The translations under genes and the position numbers were made by a program. From assembly GCA_023213395.1 (NCBI GenBank), contig CM041465.1:43469741-43533740 (forward strand): a stretch of 64,000 nucleotides of DNA, read 5' to 3'. This document shows positions 22,641 to 35,106 of this stretch, piece by piece (position 1 is the first letter of the stretch; the number at the start of each line of letters is the position of its first letter). The notes below the pieces were generated by a model. It did no database searches, had not been told where the DNA came from, and saw only the letters and a list, made by a program, of their open reading frames with translations. Source of the DNA: Cycas panzhihuaensis. Taxonomy: Eukaryota > Cycadophyta.

Positions 22641-23841
22641 CTAAGTGTGGAAGTAGAAAATGGGGTATTTATCTCAATGATCATATGATATTAGTTTAAT
22701 GGCTAAAGGAGAGAAATTATAAAACATAAAGGCGGAAGGTTTAAGGATCTAACTCCTTTGTGTCATTTTGAGCCCTTTTGGAATAAGGCTCTTCATAATA
22801 GAAAATAAAAATAAGAAAAAAATCTGTATCTTAATAAGATGTCTACTTATCTTGATAGTTAAAATCATAATCAATTTAATTTAATGGGAGATGGTTTAAA
22901 GTTCAAACTTTGATAAACCTCTTTTAATATTAAGCCTTAATTTTGTCCATTCAAGTTTGAAAAATATTTATGTATCTACAAAAGGAGAAAGAGGATAAGT
23001 GCATGAATAAAAATTTAAATGATTTCTTACCTTATAAATTTGATGCATTTTATTTTTGCATGTTAAAACATACAATTAAAGGTTGCTTATTTGCATTGTA
23101 AGAATTGATTAAGGGATTAAATCATTTTAATTTTTTTTTTAAGAATAAATAAAAAGTTGATTAAGAGATGTTTCATTTTTAAAATTAAATGACTTTTCTA
23201 TATTTAAGGGAAAGGGAAATTTTATATTACAAAAATAGGGTTTCATTTTAAGAACTTAAAAATAATTTTTCTTACATTAAGAGAGGACTTGGGGGCATTA
23301 TTTTTGAAAAAAATGAATCATTCTTTTATAATTAAAAATGGATATCTCAATTACATTTATTTTAGAGGGGGAGAATGAATGGGGATTTCATGCTAAAAAT
23401 TTGAATGAGTTAAATTTAATTTAGATAAATTGATTAGAGCTTATAGGTTATATTATATTTTATTTTATTTTTTATTATAAATGATTATCAAATCATGGAT
23501 GTAAAATAAAATAAAAGAAAAACAACAAAATTAAACAAAAATAATTAGGTTACTTACATATATTTTTTAATTCTTAGGATCCATAGGTGAGGTTTTAGTT
23601 TTACCACATAATTTCAAACACTTTGTCACTGAAGTGATATCTTAAGAGTGAGTGTTATCTTGCATGAAAAATTTTAGGTAATTATGTTAATATTAGAGAT
23701 ATTACTTCAACTCATTATTGTCCCAAGGTTCCTAGAATGCATCTTAAGTGTTCATGAGTTAAATCTCAATTATTATTTTAGTTAATTTATTGTTATACTA
23801 AGATCCTTTACATAATACATAACATAGACCTTAGTGATCTT
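22640..23841. other. 1.2 kb very A+T-rich spacer, no gene seen
   Basis: Homopolymer-rich sequence (T10 at 23132, for example). No open frame or motif of note. Confidence 0.6.
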
Positions 23842-24085
23842 TGTTAGAAATGTAACTATAGGATATCATAACTAGGAATAATAAAATAATATCCAAATAT
23901 TACCATTATAGACTTAATGTCAATTGTTTTACATCTCACCTACTATGTGTATATATAGTCATGTTGTGGGCATATGCAAGATCATTTATTTCACTTATAA
24001 TTAATAATATTTGGTATTTATGTTAATCAATTATACATGACCTTTTATTTAGCTAATTATATTGAATGTACATTATATTCTATTA
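23842..24085 (-). repeat. Candidate 3' LTR of copia element D
   Basis: Lies just beyond the RNase H end of D, after a purine-rich TATGGAAGAG on the minus strand. The segment starts TGTTAGAA and ends TTCTATTA, whose reverse complement TAATAGAA pairs with the start at 6 of 8 bases, like worn LTR terminal repeats. No second copy was found, so this is a candidate only. Confidence 0.4.
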
Positions 24086-24099
24086 CTCTTCCATAGCGT

Positions 24100-25680
24100 A
24101 CATTTGGATGTACACAAATATTTTGTCTGAGCTAAACATATTTAGCCTTTGACAATGCTTTAATGAGAATGTCTACAACTTTGTCTTTTGTTGTGTAACG
24201 TTGAAATTTAATTTGTTGATTCTGAATAAGTTCTTTAATGTAGTGATGTTAGATCTTAATGTGTTTCATTCTACTATGCATAACCAGATATTTTTGGTGA
24301 TTTAAACTATACTTTAATTATTATAGAAGATCATTGTTAGTTTTTTTTTAAGTTGATATAGATCTCTAAAAATTCTTTTATTCTATATTGCTTGTCCTAC
24401 TATTGATTCAATTACATTGTATTTAGTTTCTATTATAGATAAAGAAATTGTTGGTTATTTCTTTGTGTTATAGGATATTGATGCTAAACCAATGTTGAAT
24501 ACATATCCAAAAATTGATTTTCTATCTTCAATATCACCTACCTAATATGTATCTGAATAACCAATTAATTTAAATTCATCTGATAGAGTATACTACAATC
24601 TATAATTCAGTATTTTTTTTTATGTATCTCATTATTCTTTTTTTTATTTTCCTATGTTCTTATTTTAGATTTGATATAAATCTTGAAGTTAAATTCACTG
24701 CATATACTATGTCTGGTTGAGTATATATCAAGTAAATTAGGTTTCCTATAAACTAAAATAAAACCTTTATTTTTACTTAACTTTATCTGGAGTTCAATAG
24801 GAGTAGAATTCAATTTACAATTGCTCATGTTAAATTTCTTCAATATGTCCATAACATATTTACTTTATGACATATTGATGCTACTTTCACTTTACCAAAT
24901 TTTCATGCCAAGAAAATAATATAATTATCCCAAATTTATCAATTTGACTTATGAGTTCAAACTATCTTTGAATTATTAGAATCTTTCATTAATGCTTCAT
25001 GTATAAATGAGATCATCAACATAAAGAGTAATTGTGGGGATTAAACTATCTATAGTTTTGATGTATAGATTTGAATTTGATGAACTTTTCAAAAATCTTT
25101 TATTTAAAAAGTACTTTTTTATTCTAAAATACCAAGCTCTTGGGGCTTGTTTTAGTCCATACAAAATGTTCTTTAACTTGCATACTAAGTGTTTATGTCC
25201 TTTAATTTCAAATCTTTGAGGTTGAGTAACATAAATTTTTCTATTAATATATCCATTAAAAATATTGATTTAACATCTATTTGATATATAGTCCAATCTT
25301 CATGAATAATTAAAGATAAGATACTTCTAATAGTATTCATTCTAGTAACTGGAGCAAAGATTTCTTTATAGTCAATTCCTTCTTGTTGATCATAACATTT
25401 TTCTATAAGTCTTTCTTTATATTTTTCCATTATACTATCATGTTTATATTCAGTTTTGTATACCCACTTTATACTAATTTCTTCATTATTAGTAAGAAAC
25501 TCTACCAAATTCCATGTTTCATTTCCGCAAAAAAAATCATATTTGGCTTCCATTGCTCCAATCTATTTATTATTTTTAGTAGCTTCTTCAAAAGAATGAG
25601 GTTCATCATTTTGCATTACTTCAATCATTAATGTAAAGTTTACTCTTGGTTGATATCTAGTTAACCTTTTGTTAACGTTT
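24100..25680 (-). pseudogene. Element D reverse transcriptase and RNase H
   Basis: A 122-residue open stretch (25185-25553) carries ETWNLVEF, ISIKWVYKTEYKHDS, GIDYKEIFAPVTRMNTIRSI and YQIDVKSIFLMD, the copia polymerase fingers. TLYVDDLIYT (about 24990-25020) holds the catalytic aspartates in another frame. KKFNMSNCKLNSTPIE follows, then RNase H, whose blocks (SAKISWRS-like, then EAEY, then DNQS-like) become faint toward 24100. The polymerase would have copied element RNA into DNA. Confidence 0.8.
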
Positions 25681-25949
25681 CTATCAAGAATTATTTATGG
25701 ATTATAACGTCTAATGAGCCATTTTGGACCTATTACCTATTATTGAATTAGATTTAATGATAAACTTAGAGTTAGACTTGAATTCTAACTTGAACTTGGA
25801 AATGGGATCGATGAAGATGAGATTTGAAGTGGTTTTGTATTAGCTTCAATTATGACATATTTTCCTTTATCTTCTTCAGGTTTAAAAATTGCATTTTCAT
25901 CAAAGATCATATTTCTGCTTACAAAGAACTTTTTTGCTATTGGATCAAA

Positions 25950-26800
25950 TTGACTATAGGCATTTGTTTCACTTGAATAGCCTATAAAAATATACTTAAT
26001 ACTTTCTCTTTCTAACTTAGTTCTTTTCTCATAAGGAATGTGAGCATAAGTAACACATCCAAAGATTTTTAAGTGAGAAACATCTAGTTTGTAACTAATT
26101 TAATATTCTTCAAGAGTTAAGTCCTTAATTGCTTTTATAAGACTTCTATTTAGTAGGTAATTAATAATATTGACTACTTCGACCCAATATTCATTACTTA
26201 GTTCTTTTGACTTAAGCATACATCTTGTCATTTCTATAATTATTCTGATATTCCTTTCAATAACTCCATTTTGTTGAAAGATGTGTATAGAGTAGTGAAT
26301 TATCTTTTTATGCCAACTTTATTATAGAAATATCTAAAATCATTTGAGATGAATCCACCATTATTATTTAAATGAAGAATTTATAATTTATAGTTATTTT
26401 GTCTTTCAACCATCATTCTAAATTTAATAAATCTAAAAAATGTTTCAATTTTTTCTTTAAAGAAGTGTACCCAAAATACTCTTGTAAAATTATCGATAAG
26501 AATTAAGAAACATTTGGTATTTCTAAATGTTGATGTTCTTATTGGGCCACATAAATCTACATATATCAACTGAAGTGGATATCTAGATTAAAATTATGAG
26601 TTTAGAAAGTTTTTGTTATTTTTTATATATGCACCTTTCACATAATTCATTACTACCATGAATAAATACAAGTTTAGTAACCATATTTTTCTTCTTTAAG
26701 GTAATAGGTATACCATAATTAAGATGTATAAATCTATGATGCCAAAGTATGTTTTCATTTGAAAGTGAAGTATTCAAGACTTGGATAGGTGGAGAAAGTA
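25950..26800 (-). pseudogene. Element D integrase
   Basis: NILWHHRFIHLNYG (about 26725-26765) and LCERCIYKK (about 26630-26660) form the HHCC zinc-binding region with both cysteines kept. The core holds MIYVDLCGPI (first catalytic aspartate) and FLILIDNFTRVFWVHFFKEK. The second aspartate block reads LNNNGGFIS instead of RTDNGGEF, so it is lost. A NKMEL block marks the glutamate region in another frame. Stops and frameshifts are frequent. Confidence 0.8.
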
Positions 26801-26879
26801 CAAGTTTGTCACTAATTTTACGTTATCCATTATAAAAAATAATCTTGTATTATTGTTCCATCATTTGTTCAATAGATAA

Positions 26880-27180
26880 CAGGTTCTTTTTCAATTTAGA
26901 AACAAATAACACTTTTTGAATATTTTTATTTTCTCTATTTTTTATTTGAATTCTCATAACTCTCTATCCTTAAAACTTCTTAAGTATTGTCATTTCCAAA
27001 AATGGCTTTCATTTTATTGTTTTCTTCTTGAATTTTAGAAAACATATTTGCATTATAATACGTATGTGTTGAACAACCAGAATTAATATACCACTCATAT
27101 TTTTTATCATTAGAAGATAGAACATTTAACCTTATATAGAAAAACATTTCATTTCTATCTATCATTGTATTGGCCATATC
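26880..27180 (-). pseudogene. Element D protease
   Basis: WYINSGCSTHTY (about 27055-27090) corresponds to W-x-[IL]-D-S-G-C-[ST]-x-H; the catalytic aspartate is asparagine, so this copy would be inactive even without its stops. KAIFGNDNT follows at the position of the usual V-x-x-G-[DN]-[DN] block. Confidence 0.8.
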
Positions 27181-27229
27181 ATCTTTGTGATAATCATATA
27201 AAAAATATGCTTACATTCCACATTTGTAG

Positions 27230-27976
27230 TAGTTTGGAATGAATCCTCTTCCTATTAGATGCCATTTTTTCTCTTGCTCTTAATGAACTTCTTCCTCTCA
27301 ATAGTATAAGATTTTTTCCCTTTAAAAAACTTCTTCCTCTTGATCTTCCTCTTCCTATATAAAATTATCCTTATCTATATCCAAAATTGTACTATCTAAA
27401 TATTAATGTCAATGATGATGTTGGTCCAAAAGTTGGTGTTGATGTTGATCCTTGAGATTGCCTTTATGGTCTTCTAAATCTTCCTCTCATGGTTGCCTTA
27501 GAAACAAAGTCTTGTTCCAAATTATCAATTGAACTTTTCTTCTCTTCTTTTGTCAATAACACATAGAGTAACTCGCTAATTTTCAATGTTAATAAGTCCT
27601 TTATTACTTCAATTGTTGTAGTTACAATTTTGAAATTTCTTATCTCTTTATCACTTCTCAAAATCTTTTCCACAACTTGTTATTCAAGTACTTATTCATC
27701 TAATGAATTCAATTGATTTATAACATTATGAACTCTAATAACAAAAGTATTAACAAATTTAAAAGAAGACATCTTAATATGTTTTAAATTTCTTCCCAAG
27801 TATTTCACTATCTTTCCTTTCAAGTTTATCTTTAAGTTTCTCTTCATCAGGAGTCAACGAAGTTGTAGGAGAAATAGAAATAGAAATTATAAAAGCTTTA
27901 AAAATAATTTTCCACAATTTCCTAACTTGCAAAGTAGGTTTAATTCTTCTTGGCCACATAAAATAAATTTATCCAT
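27230..27976 (-). pseudogene. Element D Gag
   Basis: The frame opens MFPKFDG (27976) and continues into WPRRIKPTLQVRKLWKII, the copia Gag N-terminal pattern F-x-G-x-x-Y-x-x-W-x-x-[RK]-[MI]-x-x-x-L-x-x-x-x-LW. EEKLKDKLERKDSEILG follows. The 69-residue open stretch at 27464-27673 (MEKILRS, ISELLYVL) fits the C-terminal half. Arg-rich RGRF sequence precedes a lost zinc knuckle. Two stops and a frameshift were seen. Confidence 0.7.
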
Positions 27977-29505
27977 CAAACTTAGGAAACATTAATAAAT
28001 TTAAAGTACCAAAAGATGAAGATAAAGAATCTATTTTAAGTGTAAATAAAAAACCAGGTTTTATAAGCCAACCAAAAATGCAAATCAATCACAATCACAA
28101 TTAGAAGTACTAAGGGAAAATACACATATTTTTTTAAATGAGATATTTACCATCACGTGTCCCTTCAGTTGGAACCACCTCCTGCCTCCTTTAAAACTTT
28201 ATTAATAAGTTTAATTAGTCTACCACTAGGGTTCAAAATAAACTTCCTTTAAGGCCAAAAATTAAGTTTTAATATTCATGAAATATTTCTCAAATTTACA
28301 TCAAAATAATCATTAAATGTTCATAAAAAAAATTCTTGTTGACTACCATGCAAGGTTCCAAACAAAATATCAACTTCAACTAAAATTTTTTTAATGAAAA
28401 TAATTTCAAAATATTTCAAATCATATATTAAAACGATTGTCTCTAAAGTATGATTCCAATGGTTTAGATGATTTGCAAATCAAACTTTTAATTATAAAGT
28501 TATAATGAAAAGAGTGTTGATACCTTAAAATTTGACTTAAATGAATGATTTTAGGTTTTAGCCTCCTTGCTTATTTAGTAGAGGTCACTTGGAGACTGTA
28601 TATGATTGGGGGATGGGATGAAGTGGGATTTCTGAACTTGAAAATGGATTCTAATATAGCTTAATGTAGGAAAAATTTATGAAAAATATATATATTAAAG
28701 TCAAATTTTTGAAGATGCATCAAATTTAAGTGATGATTAATGGCAATTATTTTTTGAAAAAATTCTCAAAAATCAAATGAATTTTCTTTGTATCTTAGGC
28801 AAAGCTTGATATTACTTTATATTATATCAAAATCTTAAGCTTAGGTGAGTAGCAAAAAAGTGCAGACACAATTGAGGACGAGCTTCTTCTCGCGAAGGTA
28901 GAGGTAACTTTGATTCAGAAAGCTCATGCAAGTGTTTCATGTTTCATGGAGGCAAAGTTTGGTATCATTACAAAGGTTGTATAAGGGAGCTTCATGGACT
29001 TTAGTTAGTTATGTGTAGGTAAGATCGATTACATAATCAAAGGTCACAACTACCAAGATACAAAGATTGCACTCACACCAAGATCGCATATAGAGGTCAT
29101 ACGAAAGAGGATGTAAGGCCTTCATAGAGTCTTGTTTACTTGATAATGTATATAAGGAGCACATAGTGTTGGCATCCAGGTTCACTCCATGGATACAAAA
29201 TTTCACACGAGTAGAGTAACAATGGTGGACAAGCCTAGTTAGTCAAATGGATGGATAATTATATGCGAGATGAAGAGTTGAACGATTGATTCATGGTAAA
29301 AGAGTTATTATAGGAGGCTCACACAAAGACATAGGAGCACAAAGGAAGTAGAGGATTTACATGACTTAGTGCCAAGTATACTAGTAAACAAGGCAGTGAA
29401 ATAAGCAAAGTAAAATAGTGATTAACAAAGCCAAACATATAAGAATCAAAGTTTAAACGTGATCAAACAGACTCAAAACTATAAGAACATGGGCAGGCAA
29501 AATAA
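27977..29505 (-). other. Leader-like stretch upstream of element D, no gene
   Basis: A+T-rich sequence between Gag of D and a minus-strand primer-binding site at 29506. If D owns that site its leader is about 1.5 kb, in line with the 1-2.5 kb leaders of the other copia elements here. Ownership is unproved. Confidence 0.4.
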
Positions 29506-29517
29506 GCGTTGATACCA
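29506..29517 (-). other. Primer-binding site of a minus-strand copia element (probably D)
   Basis: The minus strand reads TGGTATCAACGC, matching TGGTATCA of the initiator-tRNA site and differing in the last four bases. It is three bases from an LTR-like TGTAGAAAC start. Confidence 0.6.
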
Positions 29518-29519
29518 CT

Positions 29520-29849
29520 TGTAGAAACTGAATGCCCATACACAGGTTTAGGATCTAATAAGATTAAAATAAAGACATATAGGTACATAATAAATTAAAG
29601 AATATGTACAAACACATAATATAAGCACTTGTGGAAAATGATCACTTCCAAATATATTATGTTAAACCAATACATATATATAACACATATCACCACCTTG
29701 TTGTCTAATCACATTCTAAAAGCCACTTAGTCAACTAATGACTAATTTTAATGAAGAAGTATGCAAACCATGACTCTTTAGTGTACATTAAAATGATAAT
29801 CACATTGATTTATATCAATTAAATATTTACATGATTTAACATTACCTAA
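29520..29849 (-). repeat. Partial LTR interrupted by element I
   Basis: Starts TGTAGAAACTG at the correct distance from the primer-binding site and runs to the LTR of element I at 29850, which seems to have landed inside it. Its other part was not found beyond 56350. It could not be aligned convincingly with the candidate LTR at 23842. Confidence 0.45.
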
Positions 29850-30306
29850 TGTTCAAGAACATGAAATCATACACAAATATTCCTAACTACATAATCTTTT
29901 ATCATACAAAGTAAGCAAACAAATATACATAGATAACATATGCATATTACACAAGAATTTATGTGGGAAAACCCTTTCGAAGAAAAACCCACCACAAAAG
30001 GATCCTTGATGGATCACTTGATTATTTCATAATGAATCGATACAATGATTCTTGGATGTTAAATATACAAGGCCTCAAGCCATTAATACTCTCCCAAGAG
30101 GTGTCACTCGATTAGGGTTATGACCCTTCGAATAAGTTGCATATTTTTACATAATTAAACCACATTAATATTAACTAAGTGGCTTAATAATTAATTGCCA
30201 TGTTAATATCCCCTCTTAATGTGAATATTAAGAGCTTGTCAATTGCAATAGCTGTGTTATCACAAAGTTGGAATTATCTTATGACTTATTTATCCTTGTT
30301 GATACA
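29850..30306 (-). repeat. 3' LTR of element I
   Basis: In plus orientation it runs TGTTCAAGAACATG to GTTGATACA. It aligns with 55971-56350, for example at the shared words ATGAAATCATACACAAAT, AACCCACCACAAAAGGATCC and ATTCTTGGATGTT. The polypurine tract of I adjoins at 30307. Confidence 0.9.
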
Positions 30307-30850
30307 TCCCTCCTCAAGGAGAACATTGGTGAGTCCAAGTCTGGTACACATCTTCGTGAATTGATCTTCAGTGAGAGGTTTGGTGAATACGTCTGCAAGT
30401 TGGAATTCACTCAAATAGTAGTCGACCTATAACTTCCCTGATTTGATCTATTTATGAATGTAATGGTCTTGAATCTCAATGTGCTTCATACACGTATGAA
30501 ACTCTGGATTCTTTGATAGGTGAATGGTACTTTGGTTATCAACAAAGATAATCGAGTATCCATTTGAAACTCTAAGAAACTCCAAGAGACCTTGCAACCA
30601 TACGGCTTCCTTCACACCTGTATTAAGTCCTTGATATTCTGCCTCTGTAAAAGAGAGTGCCAATGTCTACTACTTCTTTGACTACCACCAAACAAATCCA
30701 TTGCCAACACCAAACAGGTATCTAATAGTGGACTTCGAATCGTTAGAATCTCCTCCCCAATCAGCATTCGTGTAGCCATACAATTGTATCTCTTCACCTT
30801 AACCATATTCGAGACCAAGATTGATAATCCCCTTCAAATACTTCAGAATC
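30286..30850 (-). pseudogene. Element I RNase H and polyprotein end
   Basis: The 71-residue open stretch 30448-30663 reads SFTEAEYQGLNTGVKEAVWL, then FVDNQSTIHLSKNPEFHTCMKHIEI, the copia RNase H core with the EAEY and DNQS acidic residues intact. Upstream, RSPLLDTCLVLAM overlaps the GYVF-x-L-x-x-x-[PA]-x-SW region in a shifted frame. Downstream the frame continues through FTKMCTRLGLTNVLLEEG and crosses the polypurine tract and LTR border, stopping at 30286-30288 inside the LTR. RNase H removes the RNA template during reverse transcription. Confidence 0.85.
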
Positions 30851-31885
30851 TACTTCGTTGTAACTAAATGAGGTTCTTGAGGATTTTGCATGTAGCGGGA
30901 AACCAACCTGACAACGTATGCAATATCAAGCATAGTATGAGTCAAATAGATCAAACTCCCTACCAACTGGTGATACTTTATACCATTTATAGATGGCTTG
31001 GCTATATCCTTTTGTAACTTTGTGCCTTTTACACATGGTATTACAATTGGTTTATAATTTTGCATTCTAAATTTCTCCAGCAAGTTTTTCACATACTGTG
31101 ACTACAACAACACGATCCTATCATCCATCTGCCTAACCTGAATGCCCAAGAAGTAGTGAAGTCTCCCAAGGTCTGTCATGTCAAATGAAGCTCCCAGATT
31201 GGATTTGACTTTAGCAATAGCCTTGCCACTGTTACCGTCGATGACCAAATCATCCACATACAACATGCAAGCTATTATTGAAGTCCCTCTTCTCTTCACA
31301 TATAGATTCAGGTTGAGTTCAAAGATCTTGAAACCTTCAGCTTTCAACTTCGCATCCATCTTTTCATACCAAGTATGAGGTGCTTGTTTCAAGCCATATA
31401 TTAAATTCTTCAAATGATATACAAGATGCTCCTGGTCATCCTTAATTAATCTCAGAGGCTGCGACATATATATTTCCTCATTTAGATCTCCATTAAGGAA
31501 TGTGGACTTTACGTCTATATGATGTAACTCCCAACTAAGCTATTGCTAAAAAAATCAACAAATGGATTGTTGTCATTCTAGAGACTGATACAAATGTCTC
31601 ATCATAGTCAATTCCTTCTTTTTGCTTGAATCCCTGTGTAACAAGTCTGGCCTTAAACTTGTCCACCTCTCCATCGGAGCATAACTTTGTCTTATATACT
31701 CACTTACATCCTATAAGATTCTTTATCGGAGGTAGTGGAACTAAATCCCATATGTCATTCTTCAATAAAGAACTATACTCCTTCTCCATTACAGCTCTCT
31801 ATCTTGGATCTCCTTTCACTTCATTGAAAGAATCAGGATCACTGGAATCGTTGGTGTCTACCAATAGAGTTCAACCGGTATGTTA
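30850..31885 (-). pseudogene. Element I reverse transcriptase
   Basis: 31102-31467 reads YHLKNLIYGLKQAPHTWYEK, then ACMLYVDDLVIDG (catalytic aspartate pair intact) and FDMTDLGRLHYFLGIQV. 30850-31092 adds KFRMQNYKPIVIP and LVGSLIYLTHT. The fingers domain at 31500-31885 is frameshifted but legible: LIGCK, VYKTKL, then KQKEGIDYDETF. All follow the standard copia block order. At least four stops or shifts separate the open stretches. Confidence 0.9.
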
Positions 31886-32800
31886 ACTTTGTATTCTTCG
31901 ATCATCGGTTAAGGTATGCATCCCCACACTAGAATCTTCTAGAGTCTTCCTTGCCCATAAAGGTATTGAAGGCCCTTTTGTTGGGGGTACTTCAAATCGC
32001 GATGGCTCCTTACTATTATGCATCCCACTTGATCCTACTTCCTCAAGTGTTTCAGCGACTAGCTCATTATCCACTTCACTTAATGAATCTAGGAATGGGA
32101 GAATGGGAAGGTAAAAATGATCCTCTGATGATCGATCATCATGATAAGTTGACGTCTCATCAAATTTGACATCCCAACTAACCATAATCTTCTCCCCCTA
32201 TGGATCTCATAGTCTGTAGCCTTTATTCTCAGTGTAATACTCTATAAATATGCACTTTAGACTTTTTTGATCTACCTTCTTTTGGGTATCGTCTGGGATG
32301 TGGGTGTACGTAATACACCCAAACATTCTTAAATGGCTAATGGAAAGCTTACGATCGGTCTATTTTTCTTCGGGGGTCATGCTACGAACTGCTTGAGTGG
32401 GTACCTAGTTCAAAATATAAACAGTAGTCACCAGAGCTTCTGCCTAAAACTTTGGCGAAAGGTTTTTAGCATGCACTATACACCTCGCCATCTCCATCAT
32501 GGTACAATTCTTTCTTTCAACAACTCCATTCTGTTGTGGGATATACGGGACCATAAATTCTCGCTTTATACCATGATCGTGACAGAACTGATTGAACGCA
32601 TTGTTGTTGTATTCCTTACCATTATCACTTCTTAACGACTTTATTTTCTTATCACATTCATTTTCAAACCATCGCTTTATAGTCATGAAAGAGATCAAAC
32701 ACGTCTGACTTATTCTTGAGAAAGTAAACCCAGGCCTTCTTAGTGTAGTCATCTACAAATACAAGGGTATAACAAGCTTTAGATATTGAAGGGTTAGGAA
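31883..32800 (-). pseudogene. Element I integrase, C-terminal half
   Basis: 32444-32752 carries KIKSLRSDNGKEYNNNAF (second catalytic aspartate) and QQNGVVERKNCTMMEMARC (catalytic glutamate). Upstream, VDDY-KKAWVYF-like sequence is legible in a shifted frame near 32700-32770. Toward 31883 comes the acidic, proline-rich linker (open stretch 31883-32185) that separates integrase from polymerase in copia polyproteins. The domain starts beyond element A at 40484. Confidence 0.85.
32796..32800. other. Left target-site duplication of element A (AGGAA)
   Basis: AGGAA occurs here and at 40484-40488, directly outside the two LTRs of element A. Confidence 0.95.
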
Positions 32801-33112
32801 TGAAAGAAGTTAATGTATCAAGGTCATTTGTGTAGATTAATTATGTGACCTTAGGATATATTATTAGCATTAGTCTCTTAATGAAATGTACTTTATGTGC
32901 ATTTAGATGTAATTTTGGGTTCATGTCATTAGGCAGGAAAATCCTAACCATAATGCTCACCCTCAATAATAAAAGGTGAAATCTCAAGGAGGGAGTCATT
33001 ATTCATTCCCACCTTCAAGCTTGCTCTCATATCTTGTTTCATCTTTTTTTTCATTCTCCATTGCCATTATGTGCATGTGAGTGATTTATCTCCTAGATCC
33101 ATCCTTCTTTCA
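32801..33112 (+). repeat. 5' LTR of element A
   Basis: Starts TGAAAGAAGTTAATG and ends CATCCTTCTTTCA. Matches 40172-40483 base for base except about 14 substitutions and no length change. Confidence 0.97.
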
Positions 33113-33114
33113 TG

Positions 33115-33126
33115 TGGTATCAGAGC
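33115..33126 (+). other. Primer-binding site of element A
   Basis: TGGTATCAGAGC, a perfect match to the site complementary to initiator methionine tRNA, two bases after the LTR. Confidence 0.95.
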
Positions 33127-35106
33127 TAGAAGGGGATCTATTCACTCCATTGCACTTGCATAGAGTCATTTTACCTCTCCTTCACCTTTAATGTGAAGTA
33201 TTGAGAGTGCATTCATTTTTTTTAACATTTTGATAGCATAAAATTATAGTATTTTGCATGTTGCTACTTTGTACATGTGTGTAGAAATTCAGAGGTGAAG
33301 AATACAGGTTTTTGAAGCCGTTCAGCTGCCAGAATAGTTCTAGAAGCATTAAAGGCCTAAATTTTCATAAAAAATCAACCATCTCAGAATTTGATGAAAT
33401 TTGTCATGCAATGTCACCTTCACTAGATGATCATTTTTGTCTTCTTGAGAAACTTTAGATTCAGCCTGCAACAACAAGTTTTGGCTATGACAAAAAGGGT
33501 AAATTTTATGGATAAGTGATTTAAAGTACTTTTCCTAATGAAATCCTTTAATCATAAGCTGAAGATCTGAAAGTTTTATTAAGGGATATGGTACATTTAT
33601 GTCTTAAGATCATTTTAAGATAAATCTCATCAAATTTCATCCACTAGTTAGTGAGATCTATGCAGTTTTTTCATGGTTGCTGATTTTGCCTACTCAACCC
33701 CATAAAGGACCTTGCAAGGGCATTTCGGGTAATGTTTTGGCAGATTTTACAGATGGTGCAGAAAGGAAAGTTAATATACATATCAAAATACAACTTTTGA
33801 CATATTGAAGTCCAGATTCTGAGACAGTTGATCTGGCATGATTTTACTTTGGTGCTTTTTCAGGCAGAAAATTTTTTATGCCTTTTCTGAAATCTGACTT
33901 CACAACTCTATAAGAAACGACATTATGAACACTCTTTCCTTCTGTCATAAATTTAAATTTTATCATTTAGGCATTTATATTTATAATTTCTAAAAAATTG
34001 CCCATTTATCTTTATTTGTAAATTTTGTGAAAAAATCACAAAATAGAGCAAAATAGCATGCATATAGATTTAGAAAAATCATCATTTTAGCAGCAAGTTG
34101 ATCCGCTTTTTAGCTCATTGTGGCTTTTGTATCAAAACTTCTAAAATCATATTTGGAAACATTGTACTAAAGCAAGGGAAACCTTGGATCAGAAGCAACA
34201 TCTGGTTCCCCTAATAAATCTAGCATGCTTTTCTATTTGCACACATAGCATAAAGCATCACAAAAGCAGCAACAATAATAAAGCATCACAAAAAGAATAG
34301 CAACAATAAAGCATCACAAAAGTAACAACAACAATAAAGCAAGCACGAAAGCAAACAAGCACATTTGGCAAGTTTTTATTTCAGTTTTCAGTTATACGGA
34401 AATATCTTACACTATTACTAAAAGGAATCTCATCTGTACGATCTATACCGCCAGTTCTTGACTTGTGTGCACACTCGCTTTGGTTGAAATAGACCAAGGT
34501 TGGTCGAAGTCCAGGCCCTAAGGGAGGTATGAGTTTCATACTAGGTCTGGTCTTAACCGGAATAGTAGTAGAGGGACAGGTTAGTTATACCTACGGCCTC
34601 TAATCAAGGATAATCCTGATAACCACCTGGGAAAACTAAAAACCTTAATGCAAGATTAAAATTAACCTGATCCAATATCCATCATAGCCGTGGGATACGC
34701 AGTGTCGTTTGACTCTTCGGAGGAGGTATATAGCTGCTCATTGGTGAACTGGGTGAGGATTGGGAGTACTTGGGCTCCACTGTGACTTGGATTTCATCAC
34801 TAAGCGCAGGTGTGGGTATCGCGGGTAAAGGCCCTAATCGTATACTAAAAGCCTTAGACATCGAAACCTCACCTACATTTGGACATAAGTGAAAGGTTAG
34901 TGGCATGATACATCATTACTCTTTACCAGCTTTACATTAGGCCTTATTCTTATATTCATTCTTTTATATAATTATTGAAAAATAGTTAATCATTGCTTGC
35001 TTCTCATCATAATAATCATTTCTACATCCCTACTGCGCTAGGTGTATTAGCCACACGTGTCAGTGGCACTGACTTCTATCATCTCTTCTACTTCTTCATC
35101 ATCACC
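33127..35106 (+). other. Leader of element A, no gene
   Basis: About 2 kb before the Gag start. No coding motif. Contains the 28-base repeat array at 34252-34346. The open frame at 34682-34906 on the minus strand has no recognisable motif. Confidence 0.7.
34252..34346. repeat. 28-base tandem repeat in the leader of element A
   Basis: Three copies start AAAGCATCACAAAA at 34252, 34280 and 34308, and a partial fourth starts at 34336. Each copy ends in an AACAAT-like stretch. Confidence 0.85.

Larger units (their letters stand above)
24086..27976 (-). mobile_element. Ty1/copia element D coding region
   Basis: On the minus strand the order from 27976 down to 24100 is Gag, protease, integrase, reverse transcriptase, RNase H, all in the copia arrangement (integrase before polymerase). 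It is badly decayed but essentially full length at about 3.9 kb. The leader continues to about 29505. Confidence 0.85.

Noticed and set aside
23842-29849. Pairing of 23842-24085 with 29520-29849 as the two LTRs of element D
   Set aside because: Both start TGT-AGAA-like, but no convincing alignment followed. I kept them as separate candidates.
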